DNA of 64,000 nucleotides, taken from NCBI GenBank assembly GCA_001643675.2, contig LSRY02000005.1, forward strand, positions 2,501-66,500, given 5' to 3'. Of this stretch, positions 1 through 14,132 are shown piece after piece (the first letter of the stretch is position 1; the number at the start of each line of letters is the position of its first letter). The DNA is from Monocercomonoides exilis. Lineage: Eukaryota > Preaxostyla > Oxymonadida > Polymastigidae. The position numbers were made by a program, and so were the translations under genes. The notes under the pieces are model-generated. The model was given only the letters and a program-made list of their open reading frames with translations, was not told the DNA's origin and did not search any database.

Positions 1-3000
1 CTTATTTATTAATTCTTTATTTTAAAAATGAGTAGATGTTGTTATGTTAGAGATTATTCATTTCTTGAATATCATCCATTTCGAATTTTTGTTGATAATA
101 TTTATAGTTCGAATAGTTATTTTATGCAATCTGTAATACAAATTATTATATTTCTATTTCTCTTTATTATTCAAAAAATTTAGAAAATTATTTATTTTTC
201 CATAATTTCTTCATGTTTCATCATTCTTATTTAAGTTATTTTTCATGATGTTTGCATTTCAACTTGAATGAAGCAATTCGAGCATGCACCTTGATCAGCA
301 TTGTGTAATACACATGAAAGCACACAATGCATTGGCCAGCTACTGAATTTATACTATTACCAATTTGTATCTTTCATCATCAACTTGAAACCATGATTCA
401 TCAAAGTTTGTTTCACTTAATTGGATATCTTGTTCTATTTCCGTTCCAATATTCCAGGTGACGCATTTGAAGATGTTTCCTTTGTGCATTTTGGTAAATG
501 AAGCTTCATTCTCCATCAATAGCACTCTATTCTTTTCATTGTTTTATTCAATGCATATTACTCATTCAACCAACATAACTTTGACAATTACAATATATTC
601 TTCCCTCTCAATAGTGACAAGCTTTACAACTACTTGATCATTTCAATATGCTATTTGTTATTTCCGTGTTGAATAATCGAATTTTCTTTATTGATAATTG
701 TTTGAAATATGTTTTAAATCAATTGCATAATATTGAAAAATGGTTGCTCAGAAGTTTTCGGAGTGCATTTTTATGTGTAATCAATGAATTACTGAAAATA
801 AGATATTAGATCAGTTCTTTTCATTCTCGATGAACTAATTTCTTGAACTTTTTTAAATTCTTTTGATCCAAAAGTTTTCTCAAATAACAATTTTGAATAT
901 CAATTATTTATATCATTTTCTAACCGATGTTATTTCTTGTTTGCGCATTGTTGAACTTTCTTTTTGATCACAAACAAAACAATCAAAAGTTCATTTTTAT
1001 CAAAAGAAATGATATAGATTGATTTGTTTGCCATGATCTTTATTTTCTTTCTTTTGAATTTTGCGATTTTCATTCATTTCAATTAACAAACAATAACAAT
1101 GAACAATTTACTCGTGTTTTTCATTTGTATTTCAAACGATACAACACAATCAAGAAACAAAACCTTTTTGAAAAGAACTGGAAAAAATCATATATTAAAG
1201 TACCTCAGACATAAAATTAAGCTCATAAAAAACTTTCAAAGATCTCTTAATCTTTCGTCTGCTTATCCTCTCGTTGTGTTATTTTTCCATCGTTCTGTTT
1301 ATTCATAAGAAAAGAAAATTATCTTTCTTCACAAATGGAAAAAAATAGGTAAATTCTCATTTCCTTCGTCAACAACTTCATTTTGTCTTTATGATGAAAA
1401 AGAACAAAATTCAACTGATGAAGACTATAAAGAAAGAAGATGAAGAATGAAAGTTAACTTTGATCAACGGTGTTTGTTAAAAACCTTCTTTTCATTCTTC
1501 ATGGTAATTATCTCTTTATTAACAATCATTTAATCTTTTTGGAATGAGTGTTTTTTTCTGCAGCCAAAGCTGAACTTGCTTCGTGCTCAATCTGCCGAAT
1601 GTGATAAAAGTCACTTCGTTCGCTTCTTCCTCAATCACATCAGCTTCCCTCAAACTTCTGCATATTTTGCTCCTTTCCTTTGAATTTCTTGGTTCAGCTT
1701 TCTTCACTATTATCACCGTTAAAACACTTGTCTTCAAAATAACGACGAATGATACTTGCTTCAATTCCATCATATTGCAAATCATTTATAATATGAATCA
1801 CTTCCATCGCTCAACATTTCGGTTCTGTTTCATTCTTCTATCTCTTTAACTTCTTCTCATACTTCCACTCAATCCAAACATTTCATCTCTTAAACAAACT
1901 TTAAATTTCAATCAGATTCTAAATATTTACTTTGTTTTCATCATGAACTCCTTTCGTCTAAAACCTTTCCAAATATATCCAATCAACCTTATCCTCTCTC
2001 CAAGTCCATTCTCTTCAAATTACTTCTTTCATTTGGATGAAAACATTTTCAAATAGTTGTTTAATCCTAATGGAACCAATCCAAAACTTGTTTCTGCTTC
2101 GTTTCATATTTTCTTCAATTCCTAACATGATCCTCTAAAATTGACTCGCATCATGATTGCTTGTTGGCTCCTTCCATCTCAATCATCAAGAAATCTACTG
2201 TACACAGAACATTCCAATCTCCAGCATCCAATTTACAATAGCTTTTTACCAATAAAAAAAGTACAATCGAATAATCACTTTGTTTAAAGCATTTTATGAT
2301 AGAATCTTTCCTTGTAATCCACTTCCACATTTCTTCGCTTCCTCAATTCCTTCTACGCTTCAGGTTTTTATTCCTCTTTGTGGATTACGCTGTTACACAT
2401 GAATATCAACTTGTCTGTAAACATTTTGCTCATATTAACTTTATGACTGTTTTCAGTTGTGCCACATATTGCAGTTCGTTTGGATGCTACGCTCATTCAG
2501 TGCCTTTTTCAAACATCATTGAATTACATTTTGTTTATATGCAATGAAAGCATATTTCAAAAATACGCTATTTGTGATCAGCACGAAGTTCTGCTTGATT
2601 AATGATGAAGCGTCTCGTTCTCGGACATCAAATATAAAAATTGATCAGATATATTTTCTTCATCTTGATCTTCGATCGTTCCTCTTTCTTTATTCGCTTT
2701 TGCAATGTCAATCAGATGAAGGTGAAAATTCCTCAAAGATGAACCATATGATACAAAACGTTGGTGTCAGTTGTGCATTTTCGTTTATAATTCCGAACTA
2801 CATGAAGAAGTGCAACGACAAAAAAATTATGGATGGATTATTTCAGTTGACATCGCACTGCTTGCATCACTGAAACAATTTTCATTGAAGAGCTATCCTT
2901 TATCATTAAACAAAATTCTTCCTTTATCTTTCTTCCCTCTATCATCTTCTTCTATTCTATTTTCCTCGCCCTTTGTTTCCATTTCTCTAATTCTTTTATT

Positions 3001-6000
3001 CTTCTTACTGCGCTTCGAATTCGTCTCCCTTTCCATGTGCACTAAATTGATAAACTCAGTTCCTCACAGGCCAAGCACATTGTATTCCAGAAAACGCACC
3101 TTTGACTCCGGTAGTTCTTTCTATTCTTTCTGTTTCTTCTGCTTTTTTTCTAGGTAGTTTATCATTCTCTGCTTTTTTTCAACTTCGTTCATTATTGATG
3201 AACACTTCGTTGAAGCTAGTAATTTAAGAGAAGTCAAGTTGTTAAAAATTTATGTATCAACATTCTCAAACCTTCAACAGTGTTGAAATCATTTCATCAT
3301 CGAAATTTCTTCAAAAACGAAAGCAGCATCAACAACTTTTGCATCTTTTTTCACATAGAATGAGATTCAAAAGAATTCTGTAATTTCGACAACTCGTTGA
3401 ATTGAGTTGCTGTTGGTGTAACACATCATTGCTGAAGATTTTCATCTGTTACGGATAACTCAAAATGCTTGTACCTTCTCAGCCCAATTTTGTTTGAATA
3501 ACAAATTTTCTTTTCGTTGTCCTGTTTTCCGATTGATCCAAAGGTTAGCGTGCCTCTTTTCAACAAGCACGTTGTGCTGCTTTTCCATTAATCTGCATAG
3601 AAACTTCTCTGATGTCTTTCGTTAAGAATTCGTAACGAAATTTGCCTCAATTGCTAAGATCTTTGATGCCTCACTAATGTCAGATTATGCAAAAGCCTTT
3701 CCAAAACGTTTTTCTCATGTAAACTTTTTTATTTATGTGCAGCTTTGTTAGAAATGCAATTTTCAAGCACATGAATTTGTTAATTTCACAAAAACAATGT
3801 ATTCAGGTCGTTGAGTGCGATCATGAAATATCCAAATCATCCAGTTCGATACTTGCCCAAAACAGATTCAACGTTTCCCCAATACAATAGGATAACCGCT
3901 TATTCCTTTATCCAATGATATTTCACATTTTCTTTTTAAAATCTGTATTAATTCATCAAAATCATAATAAAAAATTTTTTAATAAAACAGAAAGCAAAAT
4001 GTATCGAATCATACTTCAATAGATTTCGATGTTGTTTGAATGCACAATTTTCTTTCATAAATCCCGTAAAAGTTTCAAACGACTCAAAAAACTTAAAAAA
4101 ATACAAAAATTTGAAAAACTTATAAACAAAAAATCAAACCTTGAGATCATAACGGAAAAATAACGAATAGGCAAAGTACAAAAAAATCAAAATTTTGCGA
4201 TAGTCATATTAGCGTCTTAACGCACCAAAAAAATTTTTTTAATAAAACTCCTCCATTTTTCATCAGTTTCATCGTTGTTGAGAAATTAATATCGCTCCTC
4301 CAAAACAACAAATACTTCACCACATCTTGCCACAATCTATTTTCAACAAAAAAAAGTTGCTCCACCAAAAAGTGCTCTAATTAAAAGTTCAAAATTGAAA
4401 GTGTGAAAATGCAAAAATAAGTTCAATTTTTGCAAACCTCCACAGCACATATAAGCCTGCTTTGTCTGCAGCCAACTTTGAAGCGCAACAAGCAAAACTG
4501 AATGAGTTGACGCAATCGTCAAACTCAAAAAATCACCCACATAAAGGGATGATCAAAATATTTTTCGAAGAAATTCAAATTTTTATTGCAATATTTTTGA
4601 ATTTATTCAAATAATTATAGATATAGATATCATTTTCATTAAGTGTAAATAAGTTATTTGAATAAATATATTCTCAGGTATTTTTGTGATTCATATTCAT
4701 TTTTTCATTTCGCTGAACACAGTCGAACAGAATCTATTTTTTGTTTTCTATATAAAATTCACGAGATTTACACATATTATAGAATAATAAAACGTGTCAA
4801 CTTCATCAAATCATTTTTGATAATTGATGGGAAATTATATGATATTTTGAAATTTTTTAATATTTTTGTTAATATACGCAAATGCAAACATTTCGAAAAA
4901 TAATACCAATGTTTATAATTAATCATGCAATTAATAATTTCTGGTTATTAATAATTTGCGAACTATCTCCATTTATTGAATATTTGAAAAATCAAAATTT
5001 TGACTGAAAAATGAATGAAATTTCTATTATTCATCAAATTATTAATGAAATAAAAAACAACTTTGAAATCAAATATATATTTTGAATACTAACTTATATA
5101 ATAAATGATTATTTGATGATGGCGTAAATAATAATTTGGTTCCGCTTTGTCAAAAATTAAATGTGAACTTTTTTCCTGTAAAAATTTGTTTCAACAAATT
5201 TTTCTTAAATACACAAAAGTGATAAAAATGATACGCAATATCATTTCCTATGAACAATTATGTGAAACATATCCAAAAATAAGCAACAATTTGTATTTCT
5301 TTTCATTACAAAAATACATTAAATTTTTCTGTCATTCACTTTTTTATGGTTCATGAGATATTTCACAATTTATGATTGAAATACAGTACAGTTTCTAAAT
5401 TGCAATGGACTGTGTTTGTATTACAATGAAATGAATACATTGATGTGGGAAATATAGATTTCTATTTCATTCGGATTATTTGTGATTTTAAAAATGTTAT
5501 TTTTTAATGAAAATTTTTAAAAAATGGAAAATTTTGTTTTGAGTGGGAAGTGAATAATAAAAATAATATTGTAAATAGTTAATATAAGAATCATTAATGA
5601 TTATGAATATGATGAATTTTATGTTTTGCAAAAGCTTATAAAAAAAATGATAGTGTATTTTCAGATATCAGAAAATCTAATATTTTATGGGTCACATTTT
5701 AAAATGCGTTTTGTGACGCGAATAAAAAAAAGTGATCGAATCGATAAACATATGTTAAAATACACTCTATATTGAATAGATTCATTATCGATTTTTTAAG
5801 AACTGCACAGTTCATAGCAAAGAAAAATTCAATCAAATAAAAAGTCAAAAATGAAAAAATTTTGAAAAATCAAAAAATAATTAACAGTTAATTTTTCAAA
5901 AAATGAAAGTGAAACAAAATTCATTTCAAGATTATAAGTTCACAAGAATAAAATACACAGCATATTGCAGTAAATAATGCACGTCACTTCCTCTATAAAA

Positions 6001-6012
6001 ATTACTTCAACA
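1..6012. other. AT-rich region with no convincing gene
   Basis: About 6 kb of AT-rich sequence with only short open frames interrupted by stops. Two minus-strand fragments look like decayed coding sequence: 1519-1785, which contains LSTKQVQLWLQKK and ends in a basic stretch, and 4343-4540, which contains ALQSWLQTKQAY. Both could come from helix-turn-helix segments of old transposons, but neither is long enough to assign. A plus-strand stretch around 2544-3157 has two overlapping open frames in different phases with no recognisable domain. I see no RNA gene and no repeat array here. Confidence 0.5.
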
Positions 6013-9000
6013 TTACTCGTTATCTTTTTCCCTTGCCAATTTTTGAATGTATTCTAAATCGAGAGGTTGAGAGTCATGGTAATCTCTCATTAAGTCACGA
6101 GCAGTTTGCAAATTGGACCTGCTTTTAATGCTTTTTAATGGATCTCCTGCTTCATTTGCTTTTTTCTGCATTTTCACTATATTTCTTAGTCGATCTCTGC
6201 AAGAATTTTTTGATCGAAGTTGTAATTTTTGTTTTAGATAATCATCGCCCTTTCCATTCAAAAATGCATCCATCAAGATTTCATCTTCCTGTCTTGTCCA
6301 TTTTATTCTTGCTGGGCAATTCATCATTTCATTTCTTTCTCTGACTTCTCTTAATTTCTTTTTCGGTTGAATGTTTGATGTATCAAAAATGATTTCACCA
6401 TCCAAGTATTCATTTATTGTTGAAAGTAATTCTTGACCCAATTGAACAACTCCTCCATCATTTGCGTAAAATTTTTGTAGAATGACTCTTCTTGAAGCCT
6501 TGATATCTGTTTCATTTTTTTCTTTTTTAATTCCTAATTTATCCAAGTAGTTTTTTGAAGCCATTTTGTTGAATTTGATAACCATTGCTCCAGGGTATTT
6601 AAGTCTGCTGCAAGAGAATTTGATAACTTGCAGAACAAAGAAATTGAAACTGTCCAAAATGTCTTCAAACTTCCATTCACTTTGTTTTAATGAGATATTG
6701 TGAAATACTGTTGGATTTGCCAAATCTTCACTGAATGGTTCAGAAGATTCAATTAGCGCATCAGGAAAACCAGTTCGTGTTGCCACAACAGTTCCTCGTT
6801 GTGCATATTTGACATATTCCTTTTCACTTCTTGAATTTTTTTTCCAATTGCCAATATAAGATGCTGTTTCCAACGCACTTTCTTTTAAGATTGGTTTATT
6901 TCCAGTCTTTAAAAGTAAAGAACAAATAAAGCCGGATCTGAATGAATGAAAAGCAAATAAATCTTCTGGATATCCAGCTTGTCTTGCACGTTTCTGTATT
7001 CTAACTCTCATCGCTCCTTTTCTTAACCCCCAAACAAATTCGTTACTCAACTCTCCGAGATTCCAATTATCAAATTGTGTTAGTGATATTCCAAACTCTT
7101 GAACCAAATACTCTTCGAACCACCAAACAAAGTTCAAATTATGTTTGAAGCACAAATCACCTTCTAATGTTACACAATGATCATCACCTCTTGATCCTTT
7201 TCCAAATGCAAGATTAAATGTCACCTTAACGAATGAAGATCCCTCTTTTGCAAAAACTCTCACTATATCCTTCAACTTGACAAACGAACAAGTGTGAGCT
7301 CTGGCTCCGGTTGATAGAGCAAAAATAAAAAGAGAAGCTTCTCTGGGTTTTTCAACAACCCAATCAGGCATTGAGCTCAGAATGATTTCCAAATCGCCAA
7401 CAATCAAAGCCTCTTTTTTGTGAGATCTATTTAGAACACCTCCATATTTATTTGATTCGTTCTTTTCTTTTTCGAACATTTCATCCAAAGCATTATATAT
7501 TTCCATTTTTGCTCTTCTAACAATATGTCTCACATTGTCATCCACAATTTCATTTGTTTTGTACTCAGAAATTTGATATAAGCCAGGGATGACAGATCCA
7601 TTAATTGTTTCCATGGAATATCTCAATGCAATTCCAAGAAACTTGAGAAAACCATAAACAGGTTTCACCTCCAATGGCCAAGCATTGTAACGCATTGAGT
7701 TGCAAAATTGAGTGAACATTTTGTAAACCCAAATATGAGATCGTTCTGATTCCTTTTTATATGGTGCACCCATGTTAACATAAGGAAGAATTGCTTCTCT
7801 GCTATAAGTTCTCAAAGCAGATGATAACGTGGATGGTGCATCATAACAATGACGTGGTGTGTTGAGTGCAGGAACAATGCTTGAATTCGCAGTTTGTGAT
7901 ATTGGTCGATATTCAGTTGTTTCAACATTTCCATATAATTCATTTCGATTAACTTTCACTCGAAACACATCATCCGTTGTTGCAATATCGTTTATTGTTT
8001 TTGGTTTTTCTTTCATCAATAAATATCTTTGTTTTATCAATTGTAAATTTTCTTCTGATTCCAATACAGACTTTCTTTTCATCTTTTCTTGCTTTGAACA
8101 TTTGACTTTAGAAGATTTTGAACGTTTGTTTTTTTCATTTTTCATAATTGTAACTGAAGAATAATTATGTTGAGAAAGCGAACTGGAGTCATCTTCATTT
8201 TCTGCATCATCTGAAGAATAATTGTTGCTGCTCCTTTCACAATTGGTATCATCTTCATTTGATTGAGTATCAAATGAGTTATCTATTTTCTTTTGTAAAC
8301 ATTGTGCATTCTTTTTTGTCTTTTTTGTTTTCTTTCCAATCACTTTTAATAACTTTTCAGTGCAAGCTTGTTTGGCTTTTCTTGGTTGTAAAGTTTCTTG
8401 AGAATTCACATATTCAAATACATCTTTCTCACCAGTAACTTTCAGGTTATCTTTGTTTGATATTTGACTGTTGATTTCTTTCACTTGACTTGTATTCCTC
8501 TTCAAAGCACTTTTCTTTTTTGGCCTTCCTCTTTGTCTCTTCACTTTCATGACTGTTTCATTTTGTTGCTTACTGTTTGCATCACAAATTTCGTCTGAAT
8601 TGTTTGACGAATTCAATACTTCCGGAGATGGAACGTATTCGACAAAACGATTCGATGATAAAGCATCTTTTGAGAGACCATGTAAAGAAACGCATGCAGA
8701 TGCAGAGGGGAAAGGAGCAGTGGAGTATTGATGACCTTCAACGAATTTGTTTGTAATTCTGAAATGTGGAATTTGTTTTGTCTTTTGATCTTTTTCACTT
8801 TCAGAATTTTCTCTCTTGTCTTTTGATTTTGAAAGTGTTACGAGTTTATCCACATATCTGAGATTGGTCCAATCTTCACTGTCTTCATTATCAGTGTGTG
8901 TCAAGGTGTCATTAAACTCGCAAACGTTTGAAGTTGATGTTTCTAATTCGTTGTTGATTTCAACATGATTTTCTTGAGATGTTGTTTCATCAGTGTTATC

Positions 9001-10838
9001 ATCGATTGCTGCTAACTGAGAAACCAAATCATCGATTGAATCATTATCATCATTTGAACTCTCACCTTCCATTTCATACATGAAAGGATTTGAGTAAATA
9101 ATTTCATTTTCAAATGGTAGAGGTGTTGCTGTTGATTGTGTTTGTGAACATGTTTCCGACACAGGAATTGAATTGTCATGGTTGATTTTTCCTTCACTTG
9201 CTTTTTGTTCAACTGTTCTTCCTTTTTTGCAGTTGAGATCCAAGTCTTCTTTTCGTGACAAGAACAACGGTCGAGGATAAATGCTTTTATGAGCATATTG
9301 CCTGACACAATCAAGTGATTTTTGGTCAGGGTAACTGTACAATTGTGTTGAGTTGTAATCAAGCTTGGGAAGTGTGTCATCAGAAGACATATGAAACAAC
9401 CATTCAGTAATCGAAGTGATATTTTGAAAGGAAACTTCTTTTTGTCTTTGTTGCAAACCCAAACTGTCAACCAATGATCTATTTCGTTCAACAGTGATTA
9501 GTGAAGGTGTAGTGATCACGTCATCGTATGAATGGAATTGCACTGTTGTCGAATAGCGTAGGGGAGACAATGGTCTATTCGAATGATGATTAGCAACGGA
9601 TGATGTGTCACTGGCCATAAGTCTATTTTGAGTTGATTGAACAAATGGTAAAGATGAAACTGCACGATCTGAACTTGTCAGAGGTGTCAATGTGTAAAAA
9701 TTGCTGAAGGTGGAAGATTTATTTGCAAAAGCTGGATTTATTGAAGTTTGATGTTTCACAATGTCAATGTGTGATGTTGAAGATTGCATATCTGAAAAGT
9801 TTGCACTGCAGCGTGGAGATTGAGAAGGAGGAACAGACAATGAGAATGGATGGGAATGTGATGTTGTATTGCTATTCGCTTCTTTTCGAATTGGAGATAT
9901 TGATCTCGAACAGTAGTGAGAAAGATTTTTGCATGTCTTCGACTGTTCATCATGGTTATCATTTTCCGTTAATGGTGGTGGAATATCAACTGTTGCATCT
10001 GCTGGTGGAGGAAGGTATGGATTTGGGGAAATGGGTTCTGGTGATGCACTGCTTGATTCTGGAGTTGATGCAGGAGGTTCCCAATGAACTGGAGATAATG
10101 AAGTTGATGGCTGAGAATACGTTGTGAACAATGAAACTGATCTTGTGTCAGGATATAGAGAGATTGAACTTGATGGAGATTGTGAAACATAACACATAGA
10201 TGGTGTTTGTGATGGTGACTCTGAATATCGATAGTTGATAGGTGATATTGATCGTGAGAAATGCTGCATTGAAGAATTTTGACCCAGAACATTATCATCA
10301 TTGGAACTTTGAAATCTGTTCGGATATGGAGAAGCTGAATAATGTCCAGTTGAAGGTGTTTGATATGTGTTCATATCAGAAAACGAATCATTCGAGCATG
10401 AAGTTGATCTTGCGTGAGGATCATGTTGATATGTTGATGGTGGATAACTGAATGCAATTTGGTCAGACGAACGAAATCTTGGTGGTGAAATAGATCTAAA
10501 TGGACGTTGCATTGCTGTCATTTCATTGAAAACATGTTCTGAATCTGGTGTTTGAGCCCGTGGATGTAAAAGTGATGTGTGTATGTTGTTGCTAATTGTT
10601 GGATGTTCATCACTGTTGAACGATTCAGGTAAACGTTGATTTGAAGGAGACATTGAACGAGAAGTCAGATGTTCCCTTTGAGACGGATAACTTGATGACT
10701 GATATTGGCTGTGAACAGACGGACGATATGACGGAGGTGAAAAGAAACCAGGCTGTGATGGTGAATATACTCCTCCAACTTCTGCTTCGACTTTGTTTGA
10801 ACTCTTTTGTCTTCCTCTTCGAATTGCATCGTTTCTTC
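6013..10838 (-). CDS. Tyrosine recombinase-like protein with AT-hook and Myb/SANT-like domain (Crypton-type transposase candidate)
   Basis: Long minus-strand frame, about 1,546 residues from the first in-frame ATG at 10653. The frame stays open upstream to 10838, where a pyrimidine-rich AAG acceptor suggests the 3' part of a spliced 5' exon; the true start is unresolved. Residues 1-400 are Ser/Pro-rich with recurring RSISP or RPLSP motifs. An AT-hook (RGRPKK) lies near residue 706 beside Lys/Arg-rich stretches. From about residue 980 there is a tyrosine recombinase fold: the box I Arg in STGARAHT (about 1117), HxxR in HSFRSGF (about 1235-1238), a GNW motif near 1269 and a candidate nucleophile Tyr in EKEYVKY (about 1280). 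A Myb/SANT-like module (KWTRQEDEIL) starts near 1450. The order recombinase then DNA-binding module fits Crypton-like mobile elements (family knowledge). No terminal repeats were found. The frame has no internal stop, so it may be recently active or domesticated. Confidence 0.82.
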
Positions 10839-10858
10839 CTTAAAGAAAAAATAAAATA

Positions 10859-13800
10859 TACATCAACTTCATACAAAGAAATTCAGCGAAAAACACACTT
10901 TTATGACAGAATCCGTAGTTGCTATTGCACAAAGAAAAAGGAAATAAAAATGATTAAAATGAAAATAACAAAGATCAAACATTCGCCTTTGCTCACTTTC
11001 GTTTGAATTGTACATCTTTTTTTTCAAGTCAATTGTTCAATTTCTTGTTTATTTATATCTATTTCTATTAATATGCAAAATGGGAATGAAAATCACTTTT
11101 TCAGAATGTGGATCAAAATGGAGTTTATGAACCGGAAAAACAAAATTTCAGCTTGAAAGATGATTGAAAGTGCTATCGAAGGTATTACTGATGAAAAATT
11201 GTATATTAATTTGATAATTATTATAAATAATATTCTATTTGTTTTGAAAATAACTTTTTAACTTTCAGAAACTTTTCAATGGATAGGTTTTCAGAAAAGA
11301 AGGATCCATGATATTTTGTGATTGAGGAAGCAGTCTTGAACGGACAAATGCATGAGAAAGGAATGTCAGTTACATTTTAAAATAGATTTTTTGTGCATTA
11401 AAGAAATAGGAACAATTAACAAAGATAATAGCTCTTAATGAAAAATGATCATATTAAGGAGAATATTACATTGAACGAACAAGAAGACGATAACGACGTT
11501 GAGCTGAATATTTATTTTGTTTGATATTCATAAACATGTGATATATGATATGAGTTTTTCAGCTATTTTTTGTTTATTTCTTGAGAAAATTGTGTAACTT
11601 TTAATTTTCTATTTATTTGATAAATATTTCTCAAATCGCCTTCATTTCATTTCATATCAATGAATTAAATAAAATATAACAATTTTGAAAGAGCATTAAT
11701 TGTATTTTTATGATAGAATGAAATGAATTCATGAAAAATTAAAAAACAAAAGTTTAACTGCAGTCTTTCAATTATAATAAAAATTTTAAACGGATACATA
11801 AATAATTAATACTAAAGTTTCATAATGCATGTTTGTGAAAAACGTTTTAAACATCTTTATAGATAAAAAAGCTTAACAAGAAAAAGCAAAAGTGACACTT
11901 TTTGAGATATAAAAAAACTATTTCTTTATTCTTCTTTGATTGATCGTATTATAAGAATCAAAAGAACACTTCAAACGATATTCTGAAGTTAAAAATGTTA
12001 AAAGAACGAAAAGAACTGCAAAAAATACGTGATAAGCATTTTTTTATCATGTATCAGCTTTTTAATCAAAAAACGATGATTTATCAAATAAATAATGTTC
12101 AAAAATTTAATAGAAAACTCATACATATCGCAATTTCACCTTCATAATCGGTAATCATTGAATGCTGTTTATTTTAACTCTCTTTTGGTTTTCGGATCAT
12201 GTTGAATTAAATAAATAAAGAATTTTTGAACGAATTTTTATCTTTTCTTATCAACAAAGAAATATTGAATTGATTTTAATATCGCCTTGCAAACCAAGAA
12301 ATATTGAAAGTGTGTAACATTTTTTTCAATTTGTTAACCACATTTTTCATTTTCCTTGCACACAATCTAAAAACAATAGAAGATATATTGTTACAGACGA
12401 ATGAACAAATAAATGAAGCGATGAAGAAAGCAATAATAACAAAAATGAAGTGAATCTTAAGGCATCAAAGGAAAAAACAGGTTTGTTTTTTTATTTTTTT
12501 GAATTTACTTTTTTCAATAAAAATGGAATGAAACAGAACGAATACTTTTAGCAAACATTTTGAATGAATTTATATAGCCGATATTTCAATGCACATTGAT
12601 TACAGTCAAAAGATTAACAAGAAATAACTAATTTTTGTTTAAATAAGCTTGGAAGCAATTTAAACAAGCCTGTTATTTTGAATTGATTTGTTTCCGATAG
12701 AAATACGTTCACTTTATTGATTTATAACTTTTTTAAACATTATTTATTGTTTATAATGTTTATGTCCGTTGAATGATTGAATGGATATTTTCTTTTTTCA
12801 AAAGAAAATATTGCATTCAATCCATGGTCTTTTTTCGAAATTTTGCGATAATAACCTTCGTGTTCATTTTATTCTATTTTTTTCCTTAATTTCTTGTTAA
12901 AATTAATAAAAATTCACTTATTTTTGAAAGAAAACAGTACTTTTTTTATTAAAGTTTAATATTTTTGTGGTATTGAAATGAAAAAGACAAGATCTTAAAA
13001 AATTGCGAGTGAGATTGAAAAAAATAGTAATTATAATATGATATTTCTGTTATTTAAACAGCATTTGTTATATTTTGCTATTTAAACAACAAAATATTGA
13101 ATTTGTTTGTTAAAAAGGATTCTATTGATGCTTTAAATTAATAAAAAAGTTAATCAAATTAAAATATTCATTAAAAACAGAGCAAACCGAGTTTTTCATT
13201 TGATTGATTATTTCAGTCTAATTTGACTGGAATGACAAATTTTGCAAAGTTGAGAAATATCTTCAAAACTGAGATGAAATAGCGAAAAAACGGTGTGTTT
13301 ATCAATTGTATCTATAATTAATATGTTATTAATGAAATTGTTATTTTGTTTTATGTAAAAATCATTGAAAAAAACAGAAGTCAAACCTGGTTTTTCGGTA
13401 TTTACAATTTTTCCTCTTCGCGCTGCGAACATCCCGCCAAAGCACTTCATTTTAATTATGATTACCACCTACATGCTTTTTATTAAGTCAAATCATCCCA
13501 TTCGTGAGATAATTTTGATGACTGAAAAATAAAAATTTTCATTATGGTATTTTTGATTTTTTTCGAATTTTCAATTTTTCCTTGATTAACCGTTTTGATA
13601 ATAAATATTAATTAAGTTAATTAATAATAAACATGTTAAAAATGCTTATTTTCCAATTTGGTCACATTTCGAAGAAATTTTTCAAAAATTTATTTTTTCA
13701 GGTGAGTTGATATGGGATGTCAAATAACCTAAACTAGTTGACATTTTTTTCAGAAATATTTTTTCTTGTTTTGCATCCTTTTGCTTTTTTCTTTTGTTTT

Positions 13801-13904
13801 ACGCTCATAACAGTTTATAATTTGCATTAATATCGAGCTGTCATACAATTTTCCCAAAAAAGTTTTTTGAGTGGAGAAAAGCGAAAAATTTAATTATGGG
13901 TCTG
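10859..13904. other. AT-rich intergenic region
   Basis: Three kilobases of AT-rich sequence with no sustained open frame. The only GC-richer patch is the possible small exon at 13387-13450, listed separately. No RNA gene, terminal repeats or tandem array stood out. Confidence 0.5.
13387..13450 (-). other. Possible orphan first exon
   Basis: A 64-base minus-strand segment begins with ATG at 13450, encodes MKCFGGMFAARRGKIVNTEK and stops at a GTTTGA donor-like site of the same form used by the helical-family gene at 20294. It is GC-richer than its surroundings. No matching downstream exon is evident; the recombinase gene is 2.5 kb away, far for the short introns seen here. It could be a remnant of a lost gene or chance. 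Confidence 0.2.
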
Positions 13905-14132
13905 AGTTAGGTTAGGGTTTGTTTTTGTGCAGCCTACTGTTGTCCAAATTTATTTTTGTGATTGTCACAGCTCCCCGGGGCGGTGTCTGTTCCTCACCAA
14001 AGCCCCTCTGGTGGTAGGGGTGGGCAAGCACCTTCACCCACTATTTTTGGTTTCTCCCGCACCCCCTCCCCCGGCGAGAAAAACGCGTGAAAAGAATCTG
14101 GATGCGTCGTCTTTTCCCCTAACCTAACCTAG
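13905..14132. repeat. GC-rich island bounded by inverted TTAGGTTAGGG motifs
   Basis: A sharply GC-rich block inside AT-rich DNA. The left edge carries TTAGGTTAGGG (13907-13917) and the right edge its complement CCCTAACCTAACCTAG (14117-14132). The interior contains CCCCGGGG and several G/C runs that could pair. It may be a miniature element, a structured RNA gene or telomere-like sequence captured internally; nothing identifies which. A 66-codon open frame crosses it but has no recognisable domain. Confidence 0.4.

Noticed and set aside
1519-1785. Possible homeodomain-like helix (LSTKQVQLWLQKK)
   Set aside because: Only one helix-like stretch, lacking the usual WF and Asn of homeodomain helix 3 and any upstream helices; kept only as a decayed fragment.
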